Shown: piece by piece, positions 31,683 to 41,895 of the stretch
Layout of the letters: each line of letters begins with the position of its first letter
How positions within the stretch are numbered: position 1 is the first letter of the stretch
NCBI RefSeq assembly: GCF_905171765.1
Contig: NC_053392.1
Location: 369,377,442-369,441,441 of the forward strand
DNA length: 64,000 bases
From: Bufo bufo
Lineage: Eukaryota; Chordata; Amphibia; Anura; Bufonidae
Reading direction: 5' to 3'
Position numbers and translations under genes: made by a program
The notes under the pieces: model-generated
The model's database searches: none
The model's input: only the letters and a program-made list of their open reading frames with translations
Told to the model about the DNA's origin: nothing

Positions 31683-33238
31683 CAGTCGTGGCCAAAAGAT
31701 TTGAGAATGACACAAATATTAGTTTTCACAAAGTTTGCTGCTAAACTGCTTTTAGATCTTTGTTTCAGTTGTTTCTGTGATGTAGTGAAATATAATTACA
31801 CGCACTTCATACGTTTCAAAGGCTTTTATCGACAATTACATGACATTTATGCAAAGAGTCAGTATTTGCAGTGTTAGTCTTTTTTTTCAGGACCTCTGCA
31901 ATTCGACTGGGCATGCTCTCAATCAACTTCTGGGCCAATTCCTGACTGATAGCAACCCATTCTTTCATAATCACTTCTTGGAGTTTGTCAGAATTAGTTG
32001 GTTTTTGTTTGTCCACCCGCCTCTTGAGGATTGACCACAAGTTCTCAATGGGATTAAGTTTTGGGGAGTTTCCAGGCCATGGACCCAAAATGTCAACGTT
32101 TTGGTCCCCGAACCACTTAGTTATCACTTTTGCCTTATGGCACGGTGCTCCATCGTGCTGGAAAATGCATTGTTCTTCACCAAACTGTTGTTGGATTGTT
32201 GGAAGAAGTTGCTGTTGGAGGGTGTTTTGGTACCATTCTTTATTCATGGCTGTGTTTTTGGGCAAAATTGTGAGTGAGCCCACTCCCTTGGATGAGAAGC
32301 AACCCCACACATGAATGGTCTCAGGATGCTTTACTGTTGGCATGACACAGGACTGATGGTAGCGCTCACCTTTTCTTCTCCGGGCAAGCCTTTTTCCAGA
32401 TGCCCCAAACAATCGGAAAGAGGCTTTATCGGAGAATATGACTTTGCCCCAGTCCTCAGTAGTCCATTAACCATACTTTCTGCAGAAGATCAATCTGTCC
32501 CTGATGTTTTTTTTGGAGAGAAGTGGCTTCTTTGCTGGCCTTCTTGACACCAGGCCATCTTCCAAAAGTCTTCGCCTCACTGTGCGTGCAGATGCGCTCA
32601 CACCTGCCTGCTGCCATTCCTGAGCAAGCTTTGCACTGGTGGCACTCCGATCCCGCAGCTGAATCCTCTTTAGGAGACGATCCTGGTGCTTGCTGTACTT
32701 TCTTGGATGCCCTGAAGCATTCTTAACAAGAATTGAACCTCTTTCCTTGAAGTTCTTGATAATCCTATAAATTGTTGATTGAGGTGCAATCTTAGTAGAC
32801 ACAATATCCTTGCCTGTGAAGCCATTTTTATGCAACGCAATGATGGCTGCACGCATTTCTTTGCAGGTCACCATGGTTAACAATGGAAGAACAATGATTT
32901 CAAGTATCACCCTCCTTTTAACATGTCAAGTCTGCCATTTTAACCCAAGCAGCCTGACATAATGATCTCCAGTCTTGTGCTCGTCAACATTCTCACCTGA
33001 GTTAACAAGACGATTACTGAAATGATCTCAGCAGGTCCTTTAATGACAGCAATGAAATGCAGTGGAAAGTTTTTTTTGGGATTAAGTTAATTTTCATGGC
33101 AAAGAAGGACTATGCAATTCATCTGATCACTCTTCATAACATTCTGGAGTATATGCAAGTTGCTATTATAAAAATTTAAGCAGCAACTTTTCCAATTTCC
33201 AATATTTATGTAATTCTCAAAACTTTTGGCCACGACTG
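31683..33238 (-). mobile_element. Tc1-like transposon within hAT-A (1556 bp)
   Basis: Ends CAGTCGTGGCCAAAAGATTTGAGAAT and inverted CAGTCGTGGCCAAAAGTTTTGAGAAT lie between TA dinucleotides (31681-31682, 33239-33240). The host sequence AAAGCTGTA.TATTAAAC rejoins across the insertion. Transposase is on the minus strand. This is a different Tc1 family from the copies at 9241 and 18901. Confidence 0.95.
31816..32910 (-). pseudogene. Tc1-like transposase with a single nonsense codon
   Basis: One frame runs from 32910 to 31816 with a single stop, TAA at 32467-32469. The likely start is the Met at MVTCKEMRAAI (~32874). Helix-turn-helix domains are followed by catalytic Asp in VIFSDKASF (about 32430), Asp in IFQHDGAPCH and Glu in NPIENLW. 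All three are present. With one point change away from an open frame and intact terminal repeats, this is a young copy. Confidence 0.93.
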
Positions 33239-33260
33239 TACATATTAAACTTGAATTTAA

Positions 33261-33707
33261 GGCCTCATGCACACGACCGTTGTTGTGTTCCGTTCCGCAA
33301 AATGGGGTTCCGTTGTTCCGTGATCCGTTTCCGTTTTTGTTTCCGTGTGTCTTCCTTTATTTTTGGAGGATCACCAGACATGAAGGAAAGTAAAAATAAG
33401 TCTAAGTCAAGTTTGCCATGCAAATGAAAGGAAAAAAACGGACGCGGACACGGATGACAATCTTGTGTGCCTCCGCGTTTTTTCATGGTCCCATTGACTT
33501 GAATGGGTCCGCAAACCGCTTTCCATGAAAAAAATAGGACAGGTTATATTTCTTTGACGGACTGGAACCACGGATCACGGACGCGGATGACAAACGGTGA
33601 ATTAGCTGAGTTTTCAATGGACCCATTGAAAGTCAATGGGTCCAAAGAAAATCACGAAAAACTGAACAACGGACACGGAATAAAACAGCGGTCGTGTGCA
33701 TGAGGCC
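33261..33707. mobile_element. Harbinger-type MITE in hAT-A (447 bp)
   Basis: Ends GGCCTCATGCACACGACCGT and the inverted GGCCTCATGCACACGACCGC are flanked by TAA at 33258-33260 and 33708-33710. Its interior carries TCCGT-rich sequence in both directions and an ACCCATTGA.AGTCAATGGGT hairpin. No ORF is credible. Confidence 0.93.
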
Positions 33708-34385
33708 TAACACTTGCTGATCAGGAAAATATTTTTTTTTTTGCAAAAAAGTCTATTTTTAAAACGACAGAAAATGATGGGTGTATTTCTAGCTTAAATT
33801 GCACACTGACTTATCCAGATGTTGTATATTGCCAAAAAAGTAGGTTTTTTTTGTAACAGAATATGAAAGCTGTATATATTAAACTTGAATTTAACACTTG
33901 CAGATCAGGAAAATACAGTTTTTTGGCAAAAAAAGTGTATTTTTAAAACCCCAGAAAATGATGGGTGTATTTCTAGCTTAAATTGCACACTGACTAATCC
34001 AGATGTTGTATATTGCCCAAAATTTGTTTTTTTGGTAACAGAATATGAAAGCTGTATATATTTAACTTGAATTTAACACTTGCAGATCAGGAAAATACAT
34101 TTTTTTGGGCAAAAAAGTGTATTTTTAAAACCCCAGAAAATGATGGGTGTATTTCTAGCTTAAATTGCACACTGACTAATCCAGATGTTGTATATTGCCA
34201 AAAAAGTGTTTTTTATGGTAACAGAATATGAAAGCTGTATATATAAAACTTTAATTTAACACTTGCAGATCAGGAAAAGACAGTTTTTTGGCAAAAAAGT
34301 ATGTTTTTAAAACCCTAGAAAATGATGGCTGTATTTCTAGCTTAAATTGCACAGTGACTAATCCAGATTGTTGTATATTGCCAAC

Positions 34386-34926
34386 AAAATTGTGATTTTC
34401 AATGTCCTAAAAGCTCAGATGCAGTGCTGTGCTTGCATAAAATGGCCGCCACCGCCGCCCACTTAACTAACAGATGGATAAAAGTTGTTGTTTTTTGGTC
34501 AATGGGCTCAGGGCAGGGAAAAAAGATTGTGCCCTGCACCCACACAACTATTTCTCTACAGATCGTTGAGTTAGATTCTCTCCTATTCTCTCCCTGAAAT
34601 CACAAGTCCAGCAGCATCCTCTCCCTACACTTGTAAGAGCAGAGTGACGTGCAGCGCTAGATGACTCAAGCTTATATAGAGCCTGGGTCACATGCTGCTC
34701 TGGCCAATCACAGCCATGCCAATAGTAGGCATGGCTGTGATGGCTTCTAAGGTCAGACAGTTAACCGCTTGTTGATAGGCTTCTCTGCAGCCTTTCAAAA
34801 AGCACCAAGAAAGCGCCGAACACCGAACCTGAACTTTTAATGAAATGTTCGGGTTCGGGTACGGGGTCAAAAATCCTAAAGTTCGGTACGAACCCGAACT
34901 TTACAGTTCGGGTTCGCTCAACCCTA
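34386..34926. other. right-terminal region of hAT-A
   Basis: Non-coding promoter-side terminus. It includes a short palindrome (CATGCC.ATAGTAGGCATGG) and ends with CGAACTTTACAGTTCGGGTTCGCTCAACCCTA. Confidence 0.7.
34671..34680 (-). promoter_or_regulatory. TATA box of hAT-A
   Basis: On the minus strand the sequence reads TCTATATAAG. It lies about 250 bp inside the right terminus and upstream of the tandem arrays and transposase gene, with GGCCAATCACAGC (CCAAT-type) at about 34700. The same arrangement, with a changed box, is found in hAT-B at about 14230. Promoter function is inferred. Confidence 0.5.
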
Positions 34927-35121
34927 CTTAGCACCTTTTTTTTATATATAAAAAACTTGTTGCAAAAAATTATAGAAATAAATAAATAAAATAAAGCAAA
35001 AAAGACAAACGAGGAAAAAATGAGTCCCAGGAGACCTCAGAGTGTCAAACACCAATTCTCATGCCAAATGGAGCACTTTTGACTTAGGTCTAATTTATTT
35101 GATTTCTGATGCCATTTACAG

Positions 35122-35219
35122 GTTGGAGAATGTCCCTCTACCTCATGTTGGAGAGCAAGATATCCATATCAGGATGCTGGCTGCTCCGGTTAATCCTGCA
35201 GATATCAACATGTTACAAG
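35122..35219 (+). CDS. mecr: internal exon, mitochondrial enoyl reductase (MECR-like)
   Basis: This 98-nt exon follows a TTTACAG acceptor and ends at CAAG|GTAAAG. It encodes LENVPLPHVGEQDIHIRMLA and then APVNPADINMLQ, ending one base into a codon. This is the start of the GroES-like domain of trans-2-enoyl-CoA/ACP reductase, which carries out the last NADPH-dependent step of mitochondrial type II fatty acid synthesis. Human MECR has the closely similar KMLAAPINPSDINMIQ and a splice site at the same place. The exon carrying the mitochondrial targeting peptide was not found upstream. A close MECR paralogue cannot be excluded. Confidence 0.85.
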
Positions 35220-35607
35220 GTAAAGTACTCTTAGTCTTTAGATCCTAGTCATTAGATGCTAGTGAGATCCTAGTCATTAGATGCTAGTGAGGTCCTAGTA
35301 GTTATTAGGTTTTTCCAGACTCTCATAAACAAAGCTTGCTAGACAGGAATTATAAAGGTAACCGTTATCATCTTACCTGGTACGTAATGCAATTATAGTG
35401 TTATAGTGTATGCATCATTATATTTCACACTGCAGCACAATGTGTGCAATGTCCTCTCAGCACAGGGCTACAGCAGAAGGGGAACTAAGAGCAAATATTC
35501 TCAAGAGGTTTAAGAAATGAAGCTAACAGCAGGAAATGCTATTTTAAATAAATGACTTACTTCTTGTTTATTTTCCTGCAGAGGGAACGTACCTGGTTTT
35601 CCGGAAA

Positions 35608-36218
35608 TTAAAGGGAACCTGTCACCTGCAAAACGCAAATTAAACCGACCACAGTACCTTACAGTATCCCCCAGTGTGTTGCTAATCATGTTTTTCTTTC
35701 CTCTTTGTGTTTCTTCATACTTGTTAAAAACGCTGTTTTAATGTCGGTTGGCGCTGTTTCTGAGTCAGGCTTGAAGTCAAGGGGGCAGCGGCCTCCTTGC
35801 TTCAAGTAAAGCTAAGCCCGCCCCTAACCCCTCCTCTCTACAATTAGATGGACGTGATGTCAGGATCGCGCTCTTCTAGCATATGCGCGGTATGCTGCCT
35901 GTCACAGCGTCATGCCGGGCGCGCGATCAAACGGTCCGGCGCATCCGCAGTCAGCAAAATGCAGGCGGGTGAGTGAGGATCGCGCTGTAACAGGCAGCTT
36001 ACCGCGCTTGCGCTAGAAGAGCGCGATCCCGACATCACGTCCATCTAATTGTAGAGAGGAGGGGTTAGGGGCGGGCTTAGGTTTACTTGAAGCAGGGAGG
36101 CCGCTGTATGAAGAAACACAAAGAGGAAAGAAAAATATGATTAGCAACACACTGGGGGATACTGTAAGGTACTGTGGTCGGTTTAATATGTGTTTTGCAG
36201 GTGACAGGATCCCTTTAA
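35608..36218. mobile_element. T2-type MITE in the MECR-like intron (611 bp)
   Basis: Perfect TTAA duplication (35608-35611, 36215-36218). The terminal repeats continue for about 130 bp (AGGGAACCTGTCACCTGC, GTGTTGCTAATCATG, CTTTGTGTTTCTTCATAC) and then further inverted GC-rich blocks (GGACGTGATGTC, GCGATC). There is no coding capacity. Confidence 0.92.
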
Positions 36219-36239
36219 ATATTAATGAGTTACACCAAG

Positions 36240-36915
36240 AATAGATCATCATTATCTAATCAGTAGGGGTCTGTCACCTGGCACCACTGCCTATTAGCTG
36301 TTAGAAGGGGCTGCAGTGCTTTTCATAGTATAAAAAGCATAGTGTTGTCTATTGTATAGCTCTGTGCTTGGTATTGCAGGCCAATCATGTTCACTTGAAT
36401 AGGACCGAGTTGTATAAAGACCATATGACTGATGGGCCTCATGTTACAGGTTACAGTGGAGGCCACAGCTCTAGCCCTAGTGCGTGGTCCCTTCCAATAG
36501 GACCTGACCAACCAGATACTGATGACCTATCCTGAGGATAAGTTATCACTATTTAAAAAAGTTTTCCGACACCTGGGACCCACACCCATCAGCTGTTTGC
36601 AAAAGGCAGCAGTGCTCCTGTGAGCGTTGCTGCCTTCTCACAACTCACCAAGCACATCGCTGTACATTGTATAGTGGCTGTTCTTGGTATCGCGCTCAGC
36701 CCCATTCACTTCTATGGGGATGAGCCGCTCCTTGGCCATATGACCAATGGACGTGTCGTCACTCGGTCTAGGAAAAGTAGCGAGAAGGCACGAGTGCTGC
36801 TGCCTTCTCAGCAGCTCGACGGGGGGTCTCGGGTGTCGGACCCCCACAATTTAGATACTGATAATCTATCCTGAGGATAGGTCATCCGTATAAAAATCTT
36901 GGACAACCCTAGACA
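36240..36915. repeat. decayed T2-type MITE(s)
   Basis: The motif GATGACCTATCCTGAGGATAAGTTATCA at 36518-36545 and its relative CTATCCTGAGGATAGGTCATC at 36866-36886 flank an inverted body (GGGTCCGACACC-type blocks). The right end GGACAACCCTAGAC is a degraded version of the usual end. A related small element is at 45276-45437. Boundaries are uncertain. Confidence 0.6.
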
Positions 36916-37561
36916 AGTCTGGAAAAAAAACACTTAATAATGCTGCAGTCCCTTCAACACCCAGCTATTCAAATTCTGATACACAGTTAACCTTTCATAG
37001 TTAGCCTTATGATAAACATGGGTTCCCAGATGGCTGCCCAATCCTTCCTCTTGGCAACTAGCTGGGTACATAATGATCTGATGCTCTCAGCATTATTTAA
37101 ATTTAAGAGCATCAGGCACTTATGCACCTGCCAATGACCACAGGTGTCTTCCTGATTTCAACTGTATTGCCATCATTAGGACCTGTGGTGCAGGAGGCGG
37201 TATTCTGTGCTGCACTGTGGTATTTGGTTCTGCTGGGGCAGTATATTTTGCTGCACTGTGATATTTGGTTCTGCTGGGGTGGTATTGTGTTCTGCACTAT
37301 GGTTTTGCTGGCTCCGCCTACTTCTGTTGTCCTGCCTTCTGTCAAGTTGAATCTGCCTACAACATGGGGCCACTTTTAGTTGTTTTTTTTCCCAGGGCCA
37401 CCATAAGTTCCCAGTCTGCACCTGAGAAATATACAATATTGCCACTTTTCAACCCCACTACCGTATATACAATTAATGACTACTTGTCCAGCCTTTATAT
37501 GTTATCCAATTTTCATGCATCCAACTAATTATTGCTGACTCCCTCCATCACCTCTACACAG

Positions 37562-37693
37562 GGAATTATGGAATTCTACCTCACTTACCAGCAATAGGTG
37601 GAAATGAAGGAGTGGGGGAGGTGATAAATGTTGGTTGTCAAGTCCACAGAATCAAACCTGGAGATTGGGTTATACCAATTGATTGCGGCTTTG
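37562..37693 (+). CDS. mecr: internal exon, mitochondrial enoyl reductase (MECR-like), catalytic Tyr
   Basis: This 132-nt exon lies between CTACACAG and TTTG|GTAAGT. It begins with two bases that complete the Gly codon left open by the previous exon, so the phases agree. It encodes GNYGILPHLPAIGGNEGVGE, then VINVGCQVHRIKPGDWVIP. The NYG tyrosine corresponds to the catalytic tyrosine described for MECR/Etr1 enzymes. GGNEG and KPGDWVIP are hallmarks of the family in the MDR superfamily. The next exon, expected to begin with a TW..EAVF-like segment, was not recognised in the remaining 26 kb. Confidence 0.88.
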
Positions 37694-38090
37694 GTAAGTT
37701 TTTTTTCTTTACATATACTATTCCTCATATAGACACATATTATTTTCCAAATAATAGATTTAATAGCATTGGAAAAAAACTCACATTTCTATTTACTGTA
37801 TATAGTAAAGCCATGCTAATGCATTCCTTTACCTGTTTATACTAATTTCATACTAATTTTGAGTATTATGCTATTTACTTTGCCAATCACATCAAAAGAC
37901 AAGCTGACCATCAATGTATGTGGGGGCCTCCCAACCCTCCCCGACAGATGTTAGGGAAGATAAGAATCAGTCAGTCAGATTTAAAATGACTTTTGCACTT
38001 TGGGGGATAAATTGCAACGACCGGTTGATTTGCTAGCCAGAGGACTAGAAAAGCAGAGTAAGAAACCAGTGACAATTCCTCTAAAGGCCT
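37694..38090 (+). other. start of the next MECR-like intron
   Basis: Begins GTAAGT. The sequence is AT-rich with a T-run, and no coding sequence is visible. The Harbinger-type MITE with the Ngaro insertion begins at about 38091. Confidence 0.6.
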
Positions 38091-38600
38091 CTTTCATACT
38101 TTCAGTATTTGGTCAGTGTTTTACATTAGTATTTGGTCAGTATTTGTAAACCAAAACCATGATAAGGTTATTGGGGAATTCCCTCGGGTCCTCTACTCTC
38201 ACCCGTTAATCTTATGCCCTTTTACCTTACCACTTACCTAAACCCCACCAAGAATGACACAGAGCCGTACATTGGAATTAAATGGCCACAGCAGCCTTTT
38301 ATTAATACAAACATAACATGTAACATCTATATAAATATATATACCTAGACCTGACGAAGGAGGTCCTAGAAGCCCCGATTCCAGCTGGTGCCCCAAACAC
38401 CCGGTTAAGCCACCTTGCCTCCAGCCGTATCACTCCAGCTCGGAGACACCGAGTGATGGTCACCCCACTGAAACCAACCAACTTTCCACACCTGGGAGTC
38501 CAGCCCCACCAATTGAGGCCCTCCCATCCACAAACACCAAGCCCTACCACCGTCTTCCAGGACCTCCTACTGCCACAGACACGCAACTTGACCCTTAAAC

Positions 38601-39179
38601 TCAAGCTTGCGCGGCCCTCCACACCCCCAAGGCTCGCTCGATCCCTCCTTGCAGACCCAATGACCACAAATCAATGCCCACTGCATTGAGGTGTACCCCG
38701 TCTGCCCTCCAAAACTCACCGACTCCGGGCTCCAATTCAAAATGCCGTACCACAACTGTCCCATTCCATGCCACAAATTTTCCAACCGCCCTGTTAACTT
38801 TAATCCGGGCCTTGTTTATCCTCTCCACCGATCGCGCCTCGCGCCAACGCCGTCTGGGAACTATGTCCGACCACACCACTACCATCCCGGGAAACAACGA
38901 CCACAAACGTAACAGGTCAAACTTAACATCACAAATTAACTCTCTCACCGGCTTCATGCCTAAATCGTTCCCTCCCGCATGCAGCACCAATACATCCGGA
39001 GGCCGATCCAGCTGAACAAAGCGGCGAACCTCCCTCAATACTCCCCCCCACAACATACCTCGGTAACCCAGCCACCAGATGGCCGCCACCTCCCTATCAA
39101 AGCCCAGCTGACGACCGTTTGGCCTCACATCAGCCCTTAACGCCCCCCAAAAAACAAATGACTGTCCGATAATCCACAC
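38601..39179 (-). CDS. Ngaro SGNH/GDSL hydrolase-like ORF (192 aa)
   Basis: The open frame has the SGNH hydrolase blocks: Ser7 in WIIGQSFVFWG (block I), Asn71 in LHAGGNDLG (block III), and Asp160 and His163 in DGVHLNAVG (block V). These are the nucleophile, oxyanion and catalytic residues of an esterase fold. Ngaro elements often encode such a hydrolase at their 3' end, with unknown role in the cycle. Block I has GQS in place of the more usual G-D/H-S, which may or may not matter. The frame is open, but the true start is uncertain, because it may be expressed as part of a longer transcript after the recombinase. Confidence 0.8.
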   Translation of the reverse strand: MWIIGQSFVFWGALRADVRPNGRQLGFDREVAAIWWLGYRGMLWGGVLREVRRFVQLDRPPDVLVLHAGGNDLGMKPVRELICDVKFDLLRLWSLFPGMVVVWSDIVPRRRWREARSVERINKARIKVNRAVGKFVAWNGTVVVRHFELEPGVGEFWRADGVHLNAVGIDLWSLGLQGGIERALGVWRAAQA

Positions 39180-39253
39180 CAGAGCCGGGGGAACACTTGA
39201 AACGAAATAAGCAAAACAACCGCATTAATACCGGGGCCCTCAACCCGCAACCC

Positions 39254-40220
39254 TTACAGACCACCCAAACGCACATAGGAACGAAATCTACCTGATTCCC
39301 TCCGGCCAATCCACTTAATAACCTCCTCACTCATACCCAGGCGGGCTGCCTCCGTCGCCGCCCCAATCCTAAACGAGTGACCCGTGTAACACCTCGGATC
39401 CACCCCCAATTCCCCCAAGCACCTCTTCAAAACCGCCACGAACTGGAATCTGGATAAAAAAGACCCATCTGCATGCCGCAAAAATGGGGCCGCCCCTGTC
39501 CCCCTGCCGAAGCGATACTCTCTCAGGCAACCAACCGGGCACATCAAGCAACCCGGCACCGCAAACAGGCAAACACTACACCCCCGCCCCTCCTGATCCG
39601 TTTTAGACCTACGCAACCGGACCACCACCCTGTCTTGTAACACCTCCACATCCTCATCCCTTAACCCCCCGGCACAACTAACACTCTTACGTACCAATTC
39701 ACCCAACCTAAACGCTCCGAAAAAAGCCAGTGAAAATGCCGCCTTAAACAAGCTTACCTCTCCCCCAGAGCTACAGACCACCTCCAACCGTCCTCTAAGA
39801 CTTAACAACAGCTCGAACGATACCGGTAACCGCCTGTCCTCCGTCCGACAACCCCCGCCGCCAACCCTTCAACACCTGCCGCACCAAAAAGGCCTTGGTA
39901 CAGTCCACCAGCCCCCGCAAGTTGAAACCAAAAGCTAAACCCAACATGCACTTATTCACCTGAGCCACCGACCACCCTTCTTCCTTTTTTTCACCCAAAA
40001 ACAACACCAAGGGCACCTCACCCGCATCCATTCCCACGCCAAGCATGCCACACCAACTCACCCAACTATCCCAAGACCCATCGTATGACGCCCACGTACT
40101 GGCCGACAGAGAAGCCCTGAATAACCTACTCACAGTACCTCCAAGATCTCCCACAGCAGCCCCGGACACTCCAACACGGTGACCTCTGCCTCTGGCGCCA
40201 ACTGCCGAAAGCGCTCCCAC
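39254..40220 (-). pseudogene. Ngaro tyrosine recombinase (one frameshift)
   Basis: The N-terminal core-binding half (40220-39795, SASTWASYDGSWDSWVSWC) and catalytic half (39808-39254) lie in different frames; they meet near 39830. The catalytic half has Arg in AFFGAFRLGELV, the His-x-x-Arg in YTGHSFRIGAATEAA and the nucleophile Tyr in RFRSYVRLG. This is the complete R-H-R-Y set of tyrosine recombinases. The enzyme would insert a circular DNA copy instead of an integrase doing so. Confidence 0.9.
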
Positions 40221-41895
40221 TGCGAAAGAGAAAGAGCATCCCCAACACCGTTAGAGACCCCCGGCACATTTAGCGCTAAACAACGCAATACCATATGCTG
40301 CAACAACCTAACCACCGGAGGTGATGAAGCCGACAAACTATTAATAGCCTGCACCACCTCCATGTTGTCACAATGAACCTTTTTGTTACGAAGCATATCC
40401 CCCCACAACTCCAGTGCTAACACAATAGGAAAGAGCTCCAACAATGCCAGATTCCGAACCCAACCCCTCACCCCCCACGACTTAGGCCAGCGGTCCGCAC
40501 ACCACTGCCCGTTGCAGTAGACCCCAAAACCAACCCCCCCCTGCCGCATCAGAAAACAAATCAAAATCCACACTATCCACAGCATCCCCCAAAACCAACG
40601 TCCTCCCGTTAAACTCTGCCAAAAACCTAGCCCACACCTCCAAATCCCTTCGCAGCTCACGCCCCAACCGAATGAAATGATGCGCTGCCGTCACACCCGC
40701 AGTCACCAACGCCAACCGCCTACAAAATATTCGTCCCATGGGCATAATGTGACACGCAAAATTCAACTTCCCCAACAACGATTGCAAGTCCCTCAAACAA
40801 ATCTTAACCGACCTACCCGCCCTGTCAACCTCCGCCCGCAAATCGCGCAACTTATCCACCGGCAACCTGCACTTCATAGCCACTGTGTCCAAAACAATCC
40901 CCAAACAACTCAACTCAGTCGTGGGCCCTACCGTCTTCCCTTCCGCAAGCGGCACCCCAATGGACGCAAACACCGACTGTAACGTAGAAAGCAACAGATG
41001 ACACACCCGCGAATCCGCCGGACCCAAACACAAAAAATCATCAAGGTAATGGATGACTGACTTACAACCCGAAACATCTACCACCACCCATTCCAGGAAG
41101 GAACTGAAAGCCTCAAAATACGCGCATGACAAGGAACAGCCCATCGGCAGACACCTATCCACGTAAAACCCCCCATCCCAATAACACCCCAATAGATGCA
41201 AGCTATCCGGGTGCACTGGGAGCAGACGAAAAGCCGCTTCGATGTCCGTCTTTGCCAACAGTGTCCCCGGACCCAAACGCCTCACCCATGCCACAGCCGC
41301 ATCAAACGAATTATAGACCACCGAACACAATTCAGGATCAATACCCTCATTGACCGACGCCCCCTTCGGAAATGACAAGTGATGGATCAGACGAAATTTG
41401 TTCGGCTCCTTCTTTGGCACCACCCTTAACGGCGAAACCTTAAAATCAGCGAACAGCGGACAGCGGAGCAACAAACGGACCATCCATGCGCCCCAGCAAC
41501 ACCTCCTTTGCCAGCTTCTCAGACACAACTTCAGCATGCTCCCCAGCCGAATGCAAATTCCTACCAGTAAAAGGGGTCGGCCCTGGGTCCGACGGGATAC
41601 GAAAACCAAATCTAAAACCTTCCAACAATAACTGAGCCGTCGACCGAACCGGATACCTATTTAAAAATGGCTCCATCCTTCCCACCCGTACCGGCGTCAA
41701 ACCCCTTTCCACTAGAATCCCCCCCCCTCGGCTTACCCCCTCGGAAACATCTGGACGCCCCATGGGCCCCGCCACAGGAACTGCACTCGTGCTTGAACTT
41801 GCACTTCGCCCCAAATTTACAGTTCCCTTCATTAAAAAGGAAGCACAAACCCTTTGCCGCAGCCGTTGACAACCCCGACTGCCCTGCCCCGCCAC
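40130..41895 (-). pseudogene. Ngaro reverse transcriptase and RNase H (frameshifted)
   Basis: The frame of 41895 holds LNRYPVRSTAQLLLEGFRFG, leading to RT. A shift near 41460 moves into the next frame (RVVPKKEPNKFRLIHHLSFP, LAKTDIEAAFRLLPVHP motif A, LPMGCSLSCAYFEAFS motif B, VIHYLDDFLCLG motif C). RNase H begins at FDLFSDAAGGG, then shifts at a G-run near 40545 to a frame with LLELFPIVLALELWG and VHCDNMEVVQAINSL (Glu and Asp). Catalytic residues are intact. The G-run shift could be a sequencing artefact, but the shift near 41460 is not at a homopolymer. Confidence 0.9.

Larger units (their letters stand above)
31421..34385. repeat. ~183-bp tandem array in hAT-A, split by two insertions
   Basis: GTGTATTTCTAGCTTAAATT occurs at 31591, 33781, 33965, 34147 and 34330. 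Consecutive copies are 182-184 bp apart once the insertions are set aside. Each unit contains AACAGAATATGAAAGCTGTA and TTAACACTTGCAGATCAGGAAAA. The Tc1 at 31683 sits in the first phrase and the MITE at 33261 in the second. Confidence 0.92.
25765..34926 (-). mobile_element. hAT-A, complete BED-type hAT transposon (9162 bp)
   Basis: The ends TAGAATTGAGCGGAC and the inverted TAGGGTTGAGCGAAC are flanked by a perfect 8-bp duplication CTTAGCAC (25757-25764, 34927-34934), the hAT target size. The transposase lies on the minus strand at 30712-27400. The upstream region holds 103-bp and 183-bp tandem arrays. Inside are a Tc1 (31683-33238) and a MITE (33261-33707). Without these, the element would be about 7.2 kb. 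It also has a duplicated C-terminal block with an 18S rRNA fragment between the copies. Confidence 0.93.
35220..37561 (+). other. MECR-like intron (2342 bp) with MITEs
   Basis: The intron runs from GTAAAG to CTACACAG. It contains a T2-type MITE at 35608-36218, a second decayed MITE at 36240-36915 and a small tandem duplication (two copies of a 41-bp unit with GCTGCACTGTG, 37209 and 37251). A short duplication, GATCCTAGTCATTAGATGCTAGTGAG, occurs at 35241-35290. Nothing coding is seen. Confidence 0.8.

Noticed and set aside
35042..35121. An upstream extension of the MECR-like exon
   Set aside because: The open frame extends upstream of 35122, but a good acceptor at 35120-35121 and loss of family similarity put the exon start there.
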